Positions 51,677-60,524 of a DNA stretch of 64,000 nt are shown here, piece after piece. Source of the stretch: Patulibacter americanus DSM 16676 (GTDB taxonomy: Bacteria > Actinomycetota > Thermoleophilia > Solirubrobacterales > Solirubrobacteraceae); assembly GCF_000420025.1 (NCBI RefSeq), contig NZ_ATUD01000014.1:1-64000 (forward strand). The letters are read 5' to 3'. Made by a program: the position numbers and the translations under genes. A model generated the notes under the pieces. It saw only the letters and a program-made list of their open reading frames with translations. It ran no database searches and had not been told where the DNA came from. Position 1 is the first letter of the stretch; each line of letters begins with the position of its first letter.

Positions 51677-54600
51677 TCAGCGGCGGCTGGCGCCCGGGGC
51701 CGGCAGCACGCGCGTGCGGTCGCCGGTCGCGCCGGCCGTGACGCTCACCGTCATGCCGCGACGGCGGACCACGGTCCGGCGGGCGGACGCCGAGAGCGTC
51801 ACGCGCACCAGGACGACGCGGCCCTTGCCGACCGTGATCGGGCGGGAGCGACCGACGGTGCGGGCGTTGCGGCCCGAGCCCGTCCGCACGAGCACGCGGA
51901 CCCGGCAGCCCGCGTCGGACGTGCAGCGCACGCGGACGGCCATGCGGCCGCGGCGGTCCAGGCGGACCCGATCGGGCGCGACGACCGCCGCGCCGGTGGC
52001 GCGGGGGCCGGCCGCCGGGGCGGGAGCGGCCGGGGCGGGAGCGACCGGGCTGGGGGCCGGAGCGGGCGCGGGGACCGGAGCCGGCGTGGCGGGGCCGTTG
52101 CCGTTGCCGGCGCCGTTCCCGTCGCCGGAACCGTTGCCGTCGCCGGAACCGTTCCCGTCGCCGGAGCCGTTGCCGTCGCCGGAACCGTCGCCGTCACCCG
52201 GATCGGGCTCGGGCTGCGGCGTCGCCGGGTCCGCGACCGTGGCGACGTCGAACAGGTGCACGGCACCCTGGTTCGGGCGATCCACCTGCACCCACGCCGG
52301 CACCCGGCCGGCGGCGACGGGCACGGACGCGGAGAGGATCTGCGCGCCCGTCGCCTCGCCGTTGTCGGGCCCGACGCGGCGGGCGGTGCGTGCGACCTCG
52401 ACGACCCCGTCGGCCAGCGAGGAGCCGTTCGGCGTCCAGTCGGCGAGCGTCACGGTGCTCTCGGTCGTGCCGCCGTCGGCGTAGCCCACGGTGACCTTCG
52501 AGGTCGACGGGCCCTTCGTCGCCGTCGCGAGCACCCCGATGCGGGTGGCGTTCGCGACCGGCTGCAGGGCGATCCGCTGGCCCCACGCGTCGACGTTGTC
52601 GAAGCGCTTGCCGTCCATGACCGGCCAGCGGTACGCGAAGCCGTCCTTCGTGGCGACGGGCTCACCCGACGCGAGGCCGGCCTCGCGCAGCGATCCGATG
52701 GAGAGCGCGTGGCGCGTGTAGTCCAGCTCGGCCCAACCACGCTGGCCCTCGATCGCCGCTCCCGGGGTGTTGAAGAGCTCGGCGATCGGCTTCGCGGTCC
52801 CGGCCGCCAGGTCCACGTCGAAGACGTGCAGCACGTTGGCCGACGGCTTGCCGACCGCGACGGAGGCGACCGTCTTCGTCCCGTCGACCGGCACGGAGAC
52901 CGAGAAGGCGAGGGTCGGCATGCGCTGCGCGCCGCTCGTGCGGTGGTTGCGGTACGCGCTCTTCACCGCGATCAGGTTGCGCGCCTCGCGGGCGTTGCCG
53001 CCCCCGCCGCGCACCCAGTCGCCGAAGGTCACCCGCTCGGTGGAGCGGGTGCCGTCGGTGTAGCGGACGGTGATCTCCGTCGTCGCGTTGCCGAGCGTCG
53101 CGTTGCCGAGCACGCCGACGCGGGTGGCGCCGGGAACGGGGGTCACGGCGATCTGCTGGCCGGCGGCGAGCATGTTGTCCGGGCGGCCGGGCTCGACGTC
53201 CGGCCACGTGTACTCGAAGCCGTCGATCGCGACCTTCGCGCCCCGGGTGACGCCCTCGACCGCGAGCGCGTCGGCGGACATGGTGCAGCAGTCGTCGATG
53301 GCGCCCTCCGTCCGGTTCGAGTCGCGGCTGATGCCGACGTTGTCGCGCAGCTCCGCGAGCGGCTTGACGTCGTCGAGCACCACCCGGGCGACGGTCGGCT
53401 CGAGCGTCTCGCCGCCGACGACCCGCAGGCCGAGGTCGACGAGGGCCTGCCCGACCGGTGCGTCGGCCGCGGCGCTCAGACGCAGCGGCACCTCGACGCG
53501 CTGGCCCGCCGGGACGGCGACCTCGCCGCCCGCGACGCCGAGCGTGGCGCCGGTGGGCAGACCCTTCGGCGCGACCGCGATCCGCACGTCGCGCTTCGAC
53601 GTGCTCTGGAGGACCAGCGTCGTGACGTCCGTGCCGCCGTCGCTGGCGATCAGGGAGGAGTCCTTCGTGGCGGCGATGACGGGCTGCATGCCCTCGCCGA
53701 AGGACGGCGGCGCGTCGGCCTCGTCGGCGCCCCACGCCTTGTTGGGCTCCTCGCCCATCGTCAGGCGCAGCGTGTGGTCGGCATCGCCGGCGGCGAACGC
53801 CTCGGTCAGCCAGGCGCGGCCCAGCGGCGCGCCGTCGAGCTGCGCGTTCTGCACGTAGACGGCGGCGTTGGTCGTCTCGGGCGCCTCGATCGTGATCGTG
53901 CGGCCGTTCTGGCGCTTGATGACGGCCTTGGTGAAGATCGGCGAACCGATCACGAGCTCGGCGCGCCCGGGGATCGCGGGGTAGACGCCGAGCGCCGCCC
54001 ACACGTGCCACGCCGACATCGCGCCGAGGTCGTCGTTGCCGGGGATGCCGCCGGGCGTGTTCGTCCACGTCTCGGTGACGGCCTGGCGGGTGATCGCCTG
54101 CGTCTTGTAGGGCTGCCCGGCCCAGGTGAAGAGCCACGGGGAGAGGATCGACGGCTGGTTGCCGACGTCGGGGCGCAGGTTGCCGCCCCCGCCGACGAGG
54201 TAGTCGCCGTCGTCGCCGCGGAAGTAGCGCTCGAGGCGCCCGGCGGCGCGGTCGCGGCCGCCCATCGCGGCGAACAGGCCGCTCACGTTGTGCGGCAGGT
54301 TCCACACGTACCGCGCGGCGCTGCCCTGCGAGAAGCCCGCCTCGGAGGCCGGGTCGAACCCGTGCCAGGTGCGGTCCTCGTTGCGGTTCTGGACGTAGCC
54401 GCCGTCCTCACCGGCGAGCGGGTCGGCGACGAGGTTGAACTGGTTCTGCCACCACTGCGAGCGCTGGGTGAAGCGGTCGGCGAGCGTGCCGTCGCCGGAG
54501 CGCCGGGCCATCTGCGCGAGGGAGAAGTCCGAGACGGTGTTCTCGAGCGTCTCGCCCGCGCCGCCCCAGGCGTTGGACGGGTCGGGCATGAAGTGCAGCG

Positions 54601-56179
54601 CCAGGTACTTGTCCAGCGACGGGCGCTGGCCCGGCGACATGTTCGGCCAGCCGATGCGGCCGGCGGCCGTGTCCTCCGGCGTCGGCACGTCGGCGGCCCG
54701 GACGAGCGACTCCAGGCCGCCCTGCACGTCCCAGTCCTTCGCGCCGAACGCGAGGGCGCTGGCGACGAACGGCGGGGCCGGGTCGCCCGTCATCGTGCCG
54801 ACGGCGCCGCCGGCGTGCGACCAGCGCGACCAGCGGCCGTTGACGTCCTGGCGCGCGTTGTTGAGCAGCGACTGCGCCATGTCGGAGGCGACCTTCGGGT
54901 CCAGCAGCGAGACGAGCTGGATCTGGGTGCGGTAGACGTCCCAGCCGGAGAACGTCGCGTACTGCGCGTCCTGCGACGGCGCCTTCGTGGCGATCGTCTC
55001 CTGCGGGTCCATGCTGCGGTAGCGCCCGTCGACGTCCGAGAAGACGTTCATGTGCTGCATGGAGTGGTAGAGCGCGGTGTAGAAGACCGTGCGGCGGTCC
55101 GTGGAGCCCCCCGTCACGTCGATCTGCGCGAGGCGGTCGTCCCACGCCTCGGCGGCGCGCGCGGCGACCGCGGCGGCGTCGCCGTCGGGGTTCTCCGCGG
55201 CGAGGTTCCGCTCGGCGCCGTCCGCGTCGACGTAGGAGAGCCCGATGCGGGCCTCGACGTCGCGATCCTGCGCGGTGTCGAACGTGACGTAGCCCCCGGA
55301 GCCCTTGCCCGGGGTGGCGCGGCCGCCGCCGGCCAAGACGCCGCCGGAGGAGCCGCCGGCGTAGGACGTGCCGCCCTCGGCCGTGTCGGCGCCCGCGTTC
55401 AGCGTGCCGTCCTTCCAGGTGCCGTGCGCCTGAAAGTCGCGGTCGAACTTCGCCGTGAAGTAGAGCGTGTAGTAGCTGCGGCGCCCCGGGGTGCCGGCGA
55501 CCGTCTTGTCGCCGCAGAAGTTGCCCGAGCGGACCCAGCCGCTGATCGTGCGCTTCTCCGGGTCGATGTTCGTGACCGCGTTCTCGCTGCCGGCGATGGA
55601 GTTCGACGTGCGCAGGAGCAGGCTCGCCGGCTTGCCCTCGGGGTAGGCGACACGCATCGCGCCCGTGCGGGTCGTGGCGGACAGCTCGGTCGTGATGCCG
55701 TCCTTCGTGCGCACGCGGTAGCGGCCGGCGGAGGCCTGCTCGTCGGCGTGGGAGAAGCCGGTGGCGTACTTCTCGTCCTTCACGTCGGCGGTCGGCGACG
55801 TGTCGACGGCCCCGGCGTAGGGCTGCCACGGGAGGTCGCCCGAGGCGCCCTGGCAGCCCGAGCCCGAGATGTGGGTCATCGAGAACCCGCGGATGCGGTC
55901 GCGCCCGTACTCGTAGCCGTTGGGGTTGGCGGGGAGCGCCTGGTTGCCGCTGGAGTTGTCGGGCCCGAACTGCACCATGCCGAACGGCGTGGCGGCACCC
56001 GGCGGGATGTTGCCGGCGTTCGCGGTGCCGATGAGCGGGTTGACGAACCGGGAGAGCCCGGGGTCGGCCGCGGTGGCCGTGCCGGGCAGCGCGAGGGCTG
56101 CGGAGGGCAGGGCGACGGTGGCCGCCAGTGCGGCGGCGCGCAGCAGGGTGCGCGCACGGGGTGCTGATGCTCGGGGCAC
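51677..56179 (-). CDS. Large secreted GH92 glycosidase with Gln at the catalytic-acid position
   Basis: 1,500 residues. A signal peptide (AAALAATVALPSAALALPG) precedes the two-part GH92 core (about 50-780), normally a calcium-dependent exo-alpha-mannosidase: FVNPLIGTANAGNIPPGAAT, MTHISGSGCQG, TFSGWDVYRTQIQLVSLLDP, and GNDDLGAMSAW with base candidates Asp716/Asp717. The acid region reads GFSQGSAARYVWNLPHNV, so Gln618 replaces the usual Glu of a GFTEGNAWQY-like motif. Two beta-sandwich modules (about 930-1350), a GDGNGS linker and a cationic beta domain follow. GTG 56179 has GAAGGA upstream. In the cluster it sits between two phoX genes, fitting action on mannosyl phosphates. Confidence 0.92.
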   Translation of the reverse strand: MPRASAPRARTLLRAAALAATVALPSAALALPGTATAADPGLSRFVNPLIGTANAGNIPPGAATPFGMVQFGPDNSSGNQALPANPNGYEYGRDRIRGFSMTHISGSGCQGASGDLPWQPYAGAVDTSPTADVKDEKYATGFSHADEQASAGRYRVRTKDGITTELSATTRTGAMRVAYPEGKPASLLLRTSNSIAGSENAVTNIDPEKRTISGWVRSGNFCGDKTVAGTPGRRSYYTLYFTAKFDRDFQAHGTWKDGTLNAGADTAEGGTSYAGGSSGGVLAGGGRATPGKGSGGYVTFDTAQDRDVEARIGLSYVDADGAERNLAAENPDGDAAAVAARAAEAWDDRLAQIDVTGGSTDRRTVFYTALYHSMQHMNVFSDVDGRYRSMDPQETIATKAPSQDAQYATFSGWDVYRTQIQLVSLLDPKVASDMAQSLLNNARQDVNGRWSRWSHAGGAVGTMTGDPAPPFVASALAFGAKDWDVQGGLESLVRAADVPTPEDTAAGRIGWPNMSPGQRPSLDKYLALHFMPDPSNAWGGAGETLENTVSDFSLAQMARRSGDGTLADRFTQRSQWWQNQFNLVADPLAGEDGGYVQNRNEDRTWHGFDPASEAGFSQGSAARYVWNLPHNVSGLFAAMGGRDRAAGRLERYFRGDDGDYLVGGGGNLRPDVGNQPSILSPWLFTWAGQPYKTQAITRQAVTETWTNTPGGIPGNDDLGAMSAWHVWAALGVYPAIPGRAELVIGSPIFTKAVIKRQNGRTITIEAPETTNAAVYVQNAQLDGAPLGRAWLTEAFAAGDADHTLRLTMGEEPNKAWGADEADAPPSFGEGMQPVIAATKDSSLIASDGGTDVTTLVLQSTSKRDVRIAVAPKGLPTGATLGVAGGEVAVPAGQRVEVPLRLSAAADAPVGQALVDLGLRVVGGETLEPTVARVVLDDVKPLAELRDNVGISRDSNRTEGAIDDCCTMSADALAVEGVTRGAKVAIDGFEYTWPDVEPGRPDNMLAAGQQIAVTPVPGATRVGVLGNATLGNATTEITVRYTDGTRSTERVTFGDWVRGGGGNAREARNLIAVKSAYRNHRTSGAQRMPTLAFSVSVPVDGTKTVASVAVGKPSANVLHVFDVDLAAGTAKPIAELFNTPGAAIEGQRGWAELDYTRHALSIGSLREAGLASGEPVATKDGFAYRWPVMDGKRFDNVDAWGQRIALQPVANATRIGVLATATKGPSTSKVTVGYADGGTTESTVTLADWTPNGSSLADGVVEVARTARRVGPDNGEATGAQILSASVPVAAGRVPAWVQVDRPNQGAVHLFDVATVADPATPQPEPDPGDGDGSGDGNGSGDGNGSGDGNGSGDGNGAGNGNGPATPAPVPAPAPAPSPVAPAPAAPAPAAGPRATGAAVVAPDRVRLDRRGRMAVRVRCTSDAGCRVRVLVRTGSGRNARTVGRSRPITVGKGRVVLVRVTLSASARRTVVRRRGMTVSVTAGATGDRTRVLPAPGASRR
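52113..52202 (-). repeat. Five 18-bp tandem repeats in the GH92 linker
   Basis: Encodes successive (S)GDGNG hexapeptides between the sandwich modules and the terminal beta domain. Units alternate between two versions differing at one base (TTCCCG/TTGCCG), which suggests expansion in pairs. A flexible linker is likely; the Asp/Asn/Gly composition could also bind calcium. Confidence 0.75.
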
Positions 56180-56292
56180 GAGGTCCTTCGGGAGCCGAAT
56201 GGGCGCGGGGCGTCCCGGGTCGCTCCGCGGCACGGGCCGAGGGGGCGGTGGTGGACGTCCGGCGCGCGCCCCGGGGGAGAGGGCGCCCCGGG

Positions 56293-56359
56293 AACCTACG
56301 AGCGGCGCGACGCCAACATGTTGCAGCCCCGTGATCGAGCTGTGACCGGATGTGACCGG
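56293..56359 (-). promoter_or_regulatory. GH92 promoter with PHO-box-like direct repeats
   Basis: Read on the minus strand: GGTCAC, GGTCAC, GATCAC and TGCAAC at 10-, 11- and 11-bp steps (56357 down to 56320), then GCAACA (56324-56319), 17 bp, TCG and the -10 TAGGTT (56298-56293). Repeat cores, spacing and overlap with the -35 region match the PhoP direct-repeat sites of actinobacteria. The leader would be about 105 nt. The rest of the 321-bp gap (56180-56500) holds only this leader and the 3' flank of the second phoX gene. Confidence 0.6.
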
Positions 56360-56500
56360 CCGTGTGCGAGCGCGATCGGCCGAACGGACGGGCCCGGGGC
56401 CCCCGGCCCGTCCGACCGTTCCTCGCTGGTCGTCACGCGGAGGGCGGAGGACCTGCCGCGTACGGGTGAGGGCCGGCGTCGGCCGGCCCACCCGTGGCGG

Positions 56501-58246
56501 CTACGACGCGCGGGAGGCCGAGCGCTTCGCCGGGGTGATCCAGAGCGTCCGCGTCGCGACGGTGACGTTGCTCGAGCGGTCCCGCGCCGTGACCGTGACG
56601 CGGGCGCGCACCCGGGTCTTGCCCTTGCCGCGGGCCGCGGCACGCAAGGCCCGCTGCAGGCGCTCGGCCTGGGTGGAACGCAGCTTCGGGTGCACGTTGC
56701 GGACGCCGGAGCGACGCGGCGCGAGCCGACGCGTGCCGAGCGTGTCGGCGCGCGGGCGCACGCGGGTCGGACGCTCGCGCTCGCGGGCGTAGCCGAGCTC
56801 ACCCGTCGTCACCGTGACCGTCAGCGAGGTCGGCTCGTCCGTCGTCACGGAGACGAGGATGCCCTCCTCCAGGAACGTGCGGACGTCGACGTCGCGCGCC
56901 ACCTTGATCTTCAGGCCCGGCGCGTCCGTGTCCTCGACCGCGGCCGGCGGGCGCGGGGCGGACGGCACGACCGGCAGCACGGCGACGGGCTGACGCGGTG
57001 GCACGGGGGCCGGGGTCTCGCCCGAGCCGTCGGCCGGGACCGGTGCGTGACGGAACGGCCCCGTGATCTCGTACACCGCACCGGCGCCGCCGTGGGCCCG
57101 CTGGGAGCCGACGAACATGCGCTCGCCGTCGGGGGAGAAGCAGACGCCGGCCAGCTCGGAGCCGTTGTGGATCGTCGAGCCGTTGGCGGCGTCGCCGACG
57201 GCGCGAAGGAACGGCGAGACGGTGCGCTCGCCGTAGCTCAGGAGCACGACGTCGAAGTCCAGGTCGCTGTTGTCCTCGCACACGAAGAGATCGCCGGAGC
57301 GCGAGACGCAGATGTTGTCCGGGCCCTTGAGGAACGTGCCGTTGCCCGACGTGGCAGGGTCGTAGAGGCGCTCCACGACGGCGGTCTCGACGTCGTAGCT
57401 CCACAGGCTGTTGTCGCCCTTGGAGGTCCAGATGACCGCGCCGTCGTCGAACCAGACGCCCTCGGAGCCGTTGTAGCGCCGGGCGTCGGCGACCTGGGAG
57501 CGCAGGAGACCCGACGCGGCGCTCGGGTCCGGGACCGGCTTCCAGACGACGACGCCCTCCTGGCCGACGCCGGTGGCGACCTCGAGCACGCCGGAGGTCA
57601 GGTCGAGGCCGCCGTCGCCGAGGGTCTTCGCCGCGGTGAAGCGGTAGAAGCAGCCGTCCCGCTTGTCCTCCGTGAGGTACACGTGACGACGCTCGAGGTC
57701 GACGGCCGCGGCCTCGTGGGAGAAGACGCCGAGGGCGGGACGCGCGACGGCGGGCTGGCGCCCGGTCGGGTCGCACTCCCAGATGAGGCCGCCGTCGTAC
57801 TCCTCGCCCGTCAGCCACGTGCCCCACGGGGTCGGGCCGCCGCCGCAGTTCGAGCGGGAGGGCGCGCCGAGGATGCGGTAGGCGTCGGCGATCTCCCCGT
57901 CCTTCGTGAAGCGGATGCTGGACACGCCGCCGGGGTTGGTCTCGGAGTTCGAGACGACGATCCAACCGCCGTCCTGCGTGGCGTAGGTGGCCATGCCGTC
58001 CGTGGCGCGGTGCCAGGCGTAGGCGGTGTTCTGCACGGGCTGGCCGCCGCGGGCGATCTCGCGGGACGCGAAGCCGGGGGGCAGCATCAGGCCGTGCTCG
58101 TTCGCGGGCAGCAGCTCGCCGTAGGGGCCGGCGCCGAGCTTGGCGGGGGCGGCCATGGCGCCGCGCCAGAAGGCGGGGCCGAAGGTCAGGAGCCCCGCCG
58201 CGGCGAGGCTGGAGGACACGAACGTGCGACGTGAGGTGGAGGTCAT
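56501..58246 (-). CDS. PhoX-family (DUF839) phosphatase, copy 2
   Basis: 581 residues, a close paralogue of the protein at 49779. Tat signal TSTSRRTFVSSSLAAAGLLT; then RSNCGGGPTPWGTWLTGEE, FSHEAAAVDLERRHVYLTED, KGPDNICVSRSGDLFVCEDN and ELAGVCFSPDGERMFVGSQR. Copy 2 has an extra short insert near GDAANGSTIHNGSE and a different proline linker. The C-terminal beta domain (DAPGLKIKVARDVDVRTFLE to the end) is kept. ATG 58246 is used. Its promoter at 58444-58475 shares the GCAACA-N17-TCGTA layout. An exported iron/calcium phosphatase by family. Confidence 0.88.
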   Translation of the reverse strand: MTSTSRRTFVSSSLAAAGLLTFGPAFWRGAMAAPAKLGAGPYGELLPANEHGLMLPPGFASREIARGGQPVQNTAYAWHRATDGMATYATQDGGWIVVSNSETNPGGVSSIRFTKDGEIADAYRILGAPSRSNCGGGPTPWGTWLTGEEYDGGLIWECDPTGRQPAVARPALGVFSHEAAAVDLERRHVYLTEDKRDGCFYRFTAAKTLGDGGLDLTSGVLEVATGVGQEGVVVWKPVPDPSAASGLLRSQVADARRYNGSEGVWFDDGAVIWTSKGDNSLWSYDVETAVVERLYDPATSGNGTFLKGPDNICVSRSGDLFVCEDNSDLDFDVVLLSYGERTVSPFLRAVGDAANGSTIHNGSELAGVCFSPDGERMFVGSQRAHGGAGAVYEITGPFRHAPVPADGSGETPAPVPPRQPVAVLPVVPSAPRPPAAVEDTDAPGLKIKVARDVDVRTFLEEGILVSVTTDEPTSLTVTVTTGELGYARERERPTRVRPRADTLGTRRLAPRRSGVRNVHPKLRSTQAERLQRALRAAARGKGKTRVRARVTVTARDRSSNVTVATRTLWITPAKRSASRAS

Positions 58247-58586
58247 GGGATCCGGCGGTGTGGGGGCACGCCGAGCCGACGCCCGAGACGTGTCACCGCA
58301 GTCCGGGCCGCGACGCGACCGGGATTGACAGGTGCACGCTGTCGGAGGGTCAGCGGCTCGGGAAGGAGTCGACGCGGGCGGTCCGTGGCCGGACCGGTGG
58401 TGCGTCGTGGCGCGCGCCGGGGTCCGGCGACGCGTCCCGAGGGACCGTACGAGCGGTGACACCCGACGATGTTGCCGTTCTGTGTACGACCTTGGTTGTA
58501 GGTTCCCCTAAGTGCCGCTCGGCGTTTCCGATGCCGCCGAGCCGAGGCGCGACGTCTCAGGTCTGCAGCCCCTGGCCCCGTGCCGC
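58247..58586. other. 340-bp intergenic region (phoX copy 2 leader)
   Basis: No gene is visible. It holds the promoter of phoX copy 2 at 58444-58475, a predicted leader of about 190 nt, and the 3' flank of the sigma factor gene. I see no clear terminator for the sigma gene. Confidence 0.45.
58444..58475 (-). promoter_or_regulatory. Promoter of phoX copy 2
   Basis: Minus strand: GCAACA (58475-58470), 17 bp, TCG and the -10 TACGGT (58449-58444), identical in spacing to the phoA and GH92 promoters, and with CCGCTCGTA in common with the GH92 site. Upstream direct repeats are weak here (TACAAC, GTACAC, GGCAAC at irregular 12-13 bp steps). Confidence 0.5.
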
Positions 58587-59411
58587 TCAGGCGATGGCGC
58601 CCGTCAGAAGCTCGGCGTGCGCGCCCAGCGCGGTGCGGAGGCGGCGGCGCAGCGTGCCGGCGATCTGGCAGACGCGGGACTCGGACACGCCGAGTGCCTC
58701 GCCGATGTCGCGGAGGCGGCGTCCCTCGACGTAGAGCATGAGGGCGACCTGGCGCTCGCGCTCGGGGAGCTGGGCGACGGCGGCGGCGACGCGGGCCTTG
58801 ACCTCGTTGGCCTCGCACGCGGCGGCGGGGTCGGAGAAGCGATCGGTGCTGGCGATCGTCTCGGCACGGTCGACGGTCAGGCCGTCGGAGCCGGACACCG
58901 TGGTGGCCAGCGACTCGACCTCGCAGGTGGCGAGCTGGTCGCGGCGGCCGCGGACCTCGTCGGTCGAGCAGCCCAGGCGGGCGGCGAGCTCGGCGTCGGT
59001 GGGCTCACGGTCCAGGCGGGTGCGCAGCTCGCGGCGGGCGCCCTCGGCCTCGCGCTCCCAGCGGCGCAGCGAGCGGGGCGCCCAGTCGCGGCGGCGCAGC
59101 TCGTCGATGATGGCGCCGTTGATGCGGGTCCACGCGTACTGCTCGAGCGTGGCGCCCTTCGAGGCGTCGAAGCGCTCGATGCAGAGCACGAGGGCCTCGA
59201 AGCCGGCGGAGGCGAGGTCGTCCATCTCGCAGTACGCGGGGAGCTGGCGGACCTTGCGCCCGACGATGTGGCGGACCAGCGGGGTGAGGAGGAACACGAG
59301 CTCGTCGCGGACCGACCGGTCACCCGAGGCCTGGTAGCGCTCCCACATGGCGAGCAGCTGCTCGGAGGTGAGGCGGCGGGAGGTGCGGGTGCGGGTGGCG
59401 GCGGGGCTCAT
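58587..59411 (-). CDS. Sigma-70 family factor of the FliA/WhiG class
   Basis: 274 residues. Region 2 is LVRHIVGRKVRQLPAYCEMD, DLASAGFEALVLCIERFDAS, YAWTRINGAIIDELRRRDW; region 3 is RTRLDREPTDAELAARLGCS; region 4 is LPERERQVALMLYVEGRRLR, DIGEALGVSESRVCQIAGTL. The compact sigma2-sigma3-sigma4 layout and the RINGAIIDELR motif are typical of FliA (flagella) and WhiG (development). No flagellar genes are in the window, so the target set is unknown. ATG 59411. Two dyads upstream (59538-59581) may regulate it. Confidence 0.93.
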   Translation of the reverse strand: MSPAATRTRTSRRLTSEQLLAMWERYQASGDRSVRDELVFLLTPLVRHIVGRKVRQLPAYCEMDDLASAGFEALVLCIERFDASKGATLEQYAWTRINGAIIDELRRRDWAPRSLRRWEREAEGARRELRTRLDREPTDAELAARLGCSTDEVRGRRDQLATCEVESLATTVSGSDGLTVDRAETIASTDRFSDPAAACEANEVKARVAAAVAQLPERERQVALMLYVEGRRLRDIGEALGVSESRVCQIAGTLRRRLRTALGAHAELLTGAIA

Positions 59412-59537
59412 GACGGGGTCCAGGGGAAGAGGAGAGGGGGTGCGCCGGGCCGGAGACGGGGCGTCTCTGCGGCGCTGATGAGACCACCATGCAGACCGAT
59501 CGGGCCGAGCGCCAGCGGTTTTGGACGTCTGGGGCGA

Positions 59538-59581
59538 AGTTCACCGAACTGTTCCCGGGCTGATACCGGAAACGCTGTTCC
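59538..59581. promoter_or_regulatory. Two short inverted repeats upstream of the sigma factor gene
   Basis: AGTTC/GAACT with a 3-bp centre (59538-59550) and GGAA/TTCC with a 6-bp centre (59568-59581), 130-170 bp before the sigma start. On the minus strand both contain GGGAACAG. They may be operator sites or an ECF-type -35 (GGAAC); I cannot pick a -10. Confidence 0.3.
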
Positions 59582-59693
59582 CCACTGGGTTTGCGCCACG
59601 AAACGGATCCGTTCGTGACACGCGGCCGACACCTTCGGGCGGAGCGTCAGACCCCCTGTGCGGCCGACGTCCGGGCGCCGGCCGCCGGCGTGC

Positions 59694-60520
<827 letters not shown>

Positions 60521-60524
<4 letters not shown>

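Noticed and set aside
52113..52202. GDGNGS repeats as an RTX or thrombospondin calcium-binding domain
   Set aside because: The units are six residues and lack the GGxGxDxUx nonapeptide or the DxDxDG pattern; a linker is the simpler reading.
51551..56167. A 1,538-codon open frame on the plus strand opposite the GH92 gene
   Set aside because: It has no recognisable domain, is Arg/Gly/Val/Asp-rich as expected of antisense frames in GC-rich DNA, and lies opposite a gene with clear GH92 motifs.
58510..58540. Possible FliA-type (sigma-28) promoter, TAAG-N15-CCGATG
   Set aside because: It would read toward the 3' end of the sigma gene on the opposite strand, leads to no gene, and matches the consensus only partly.
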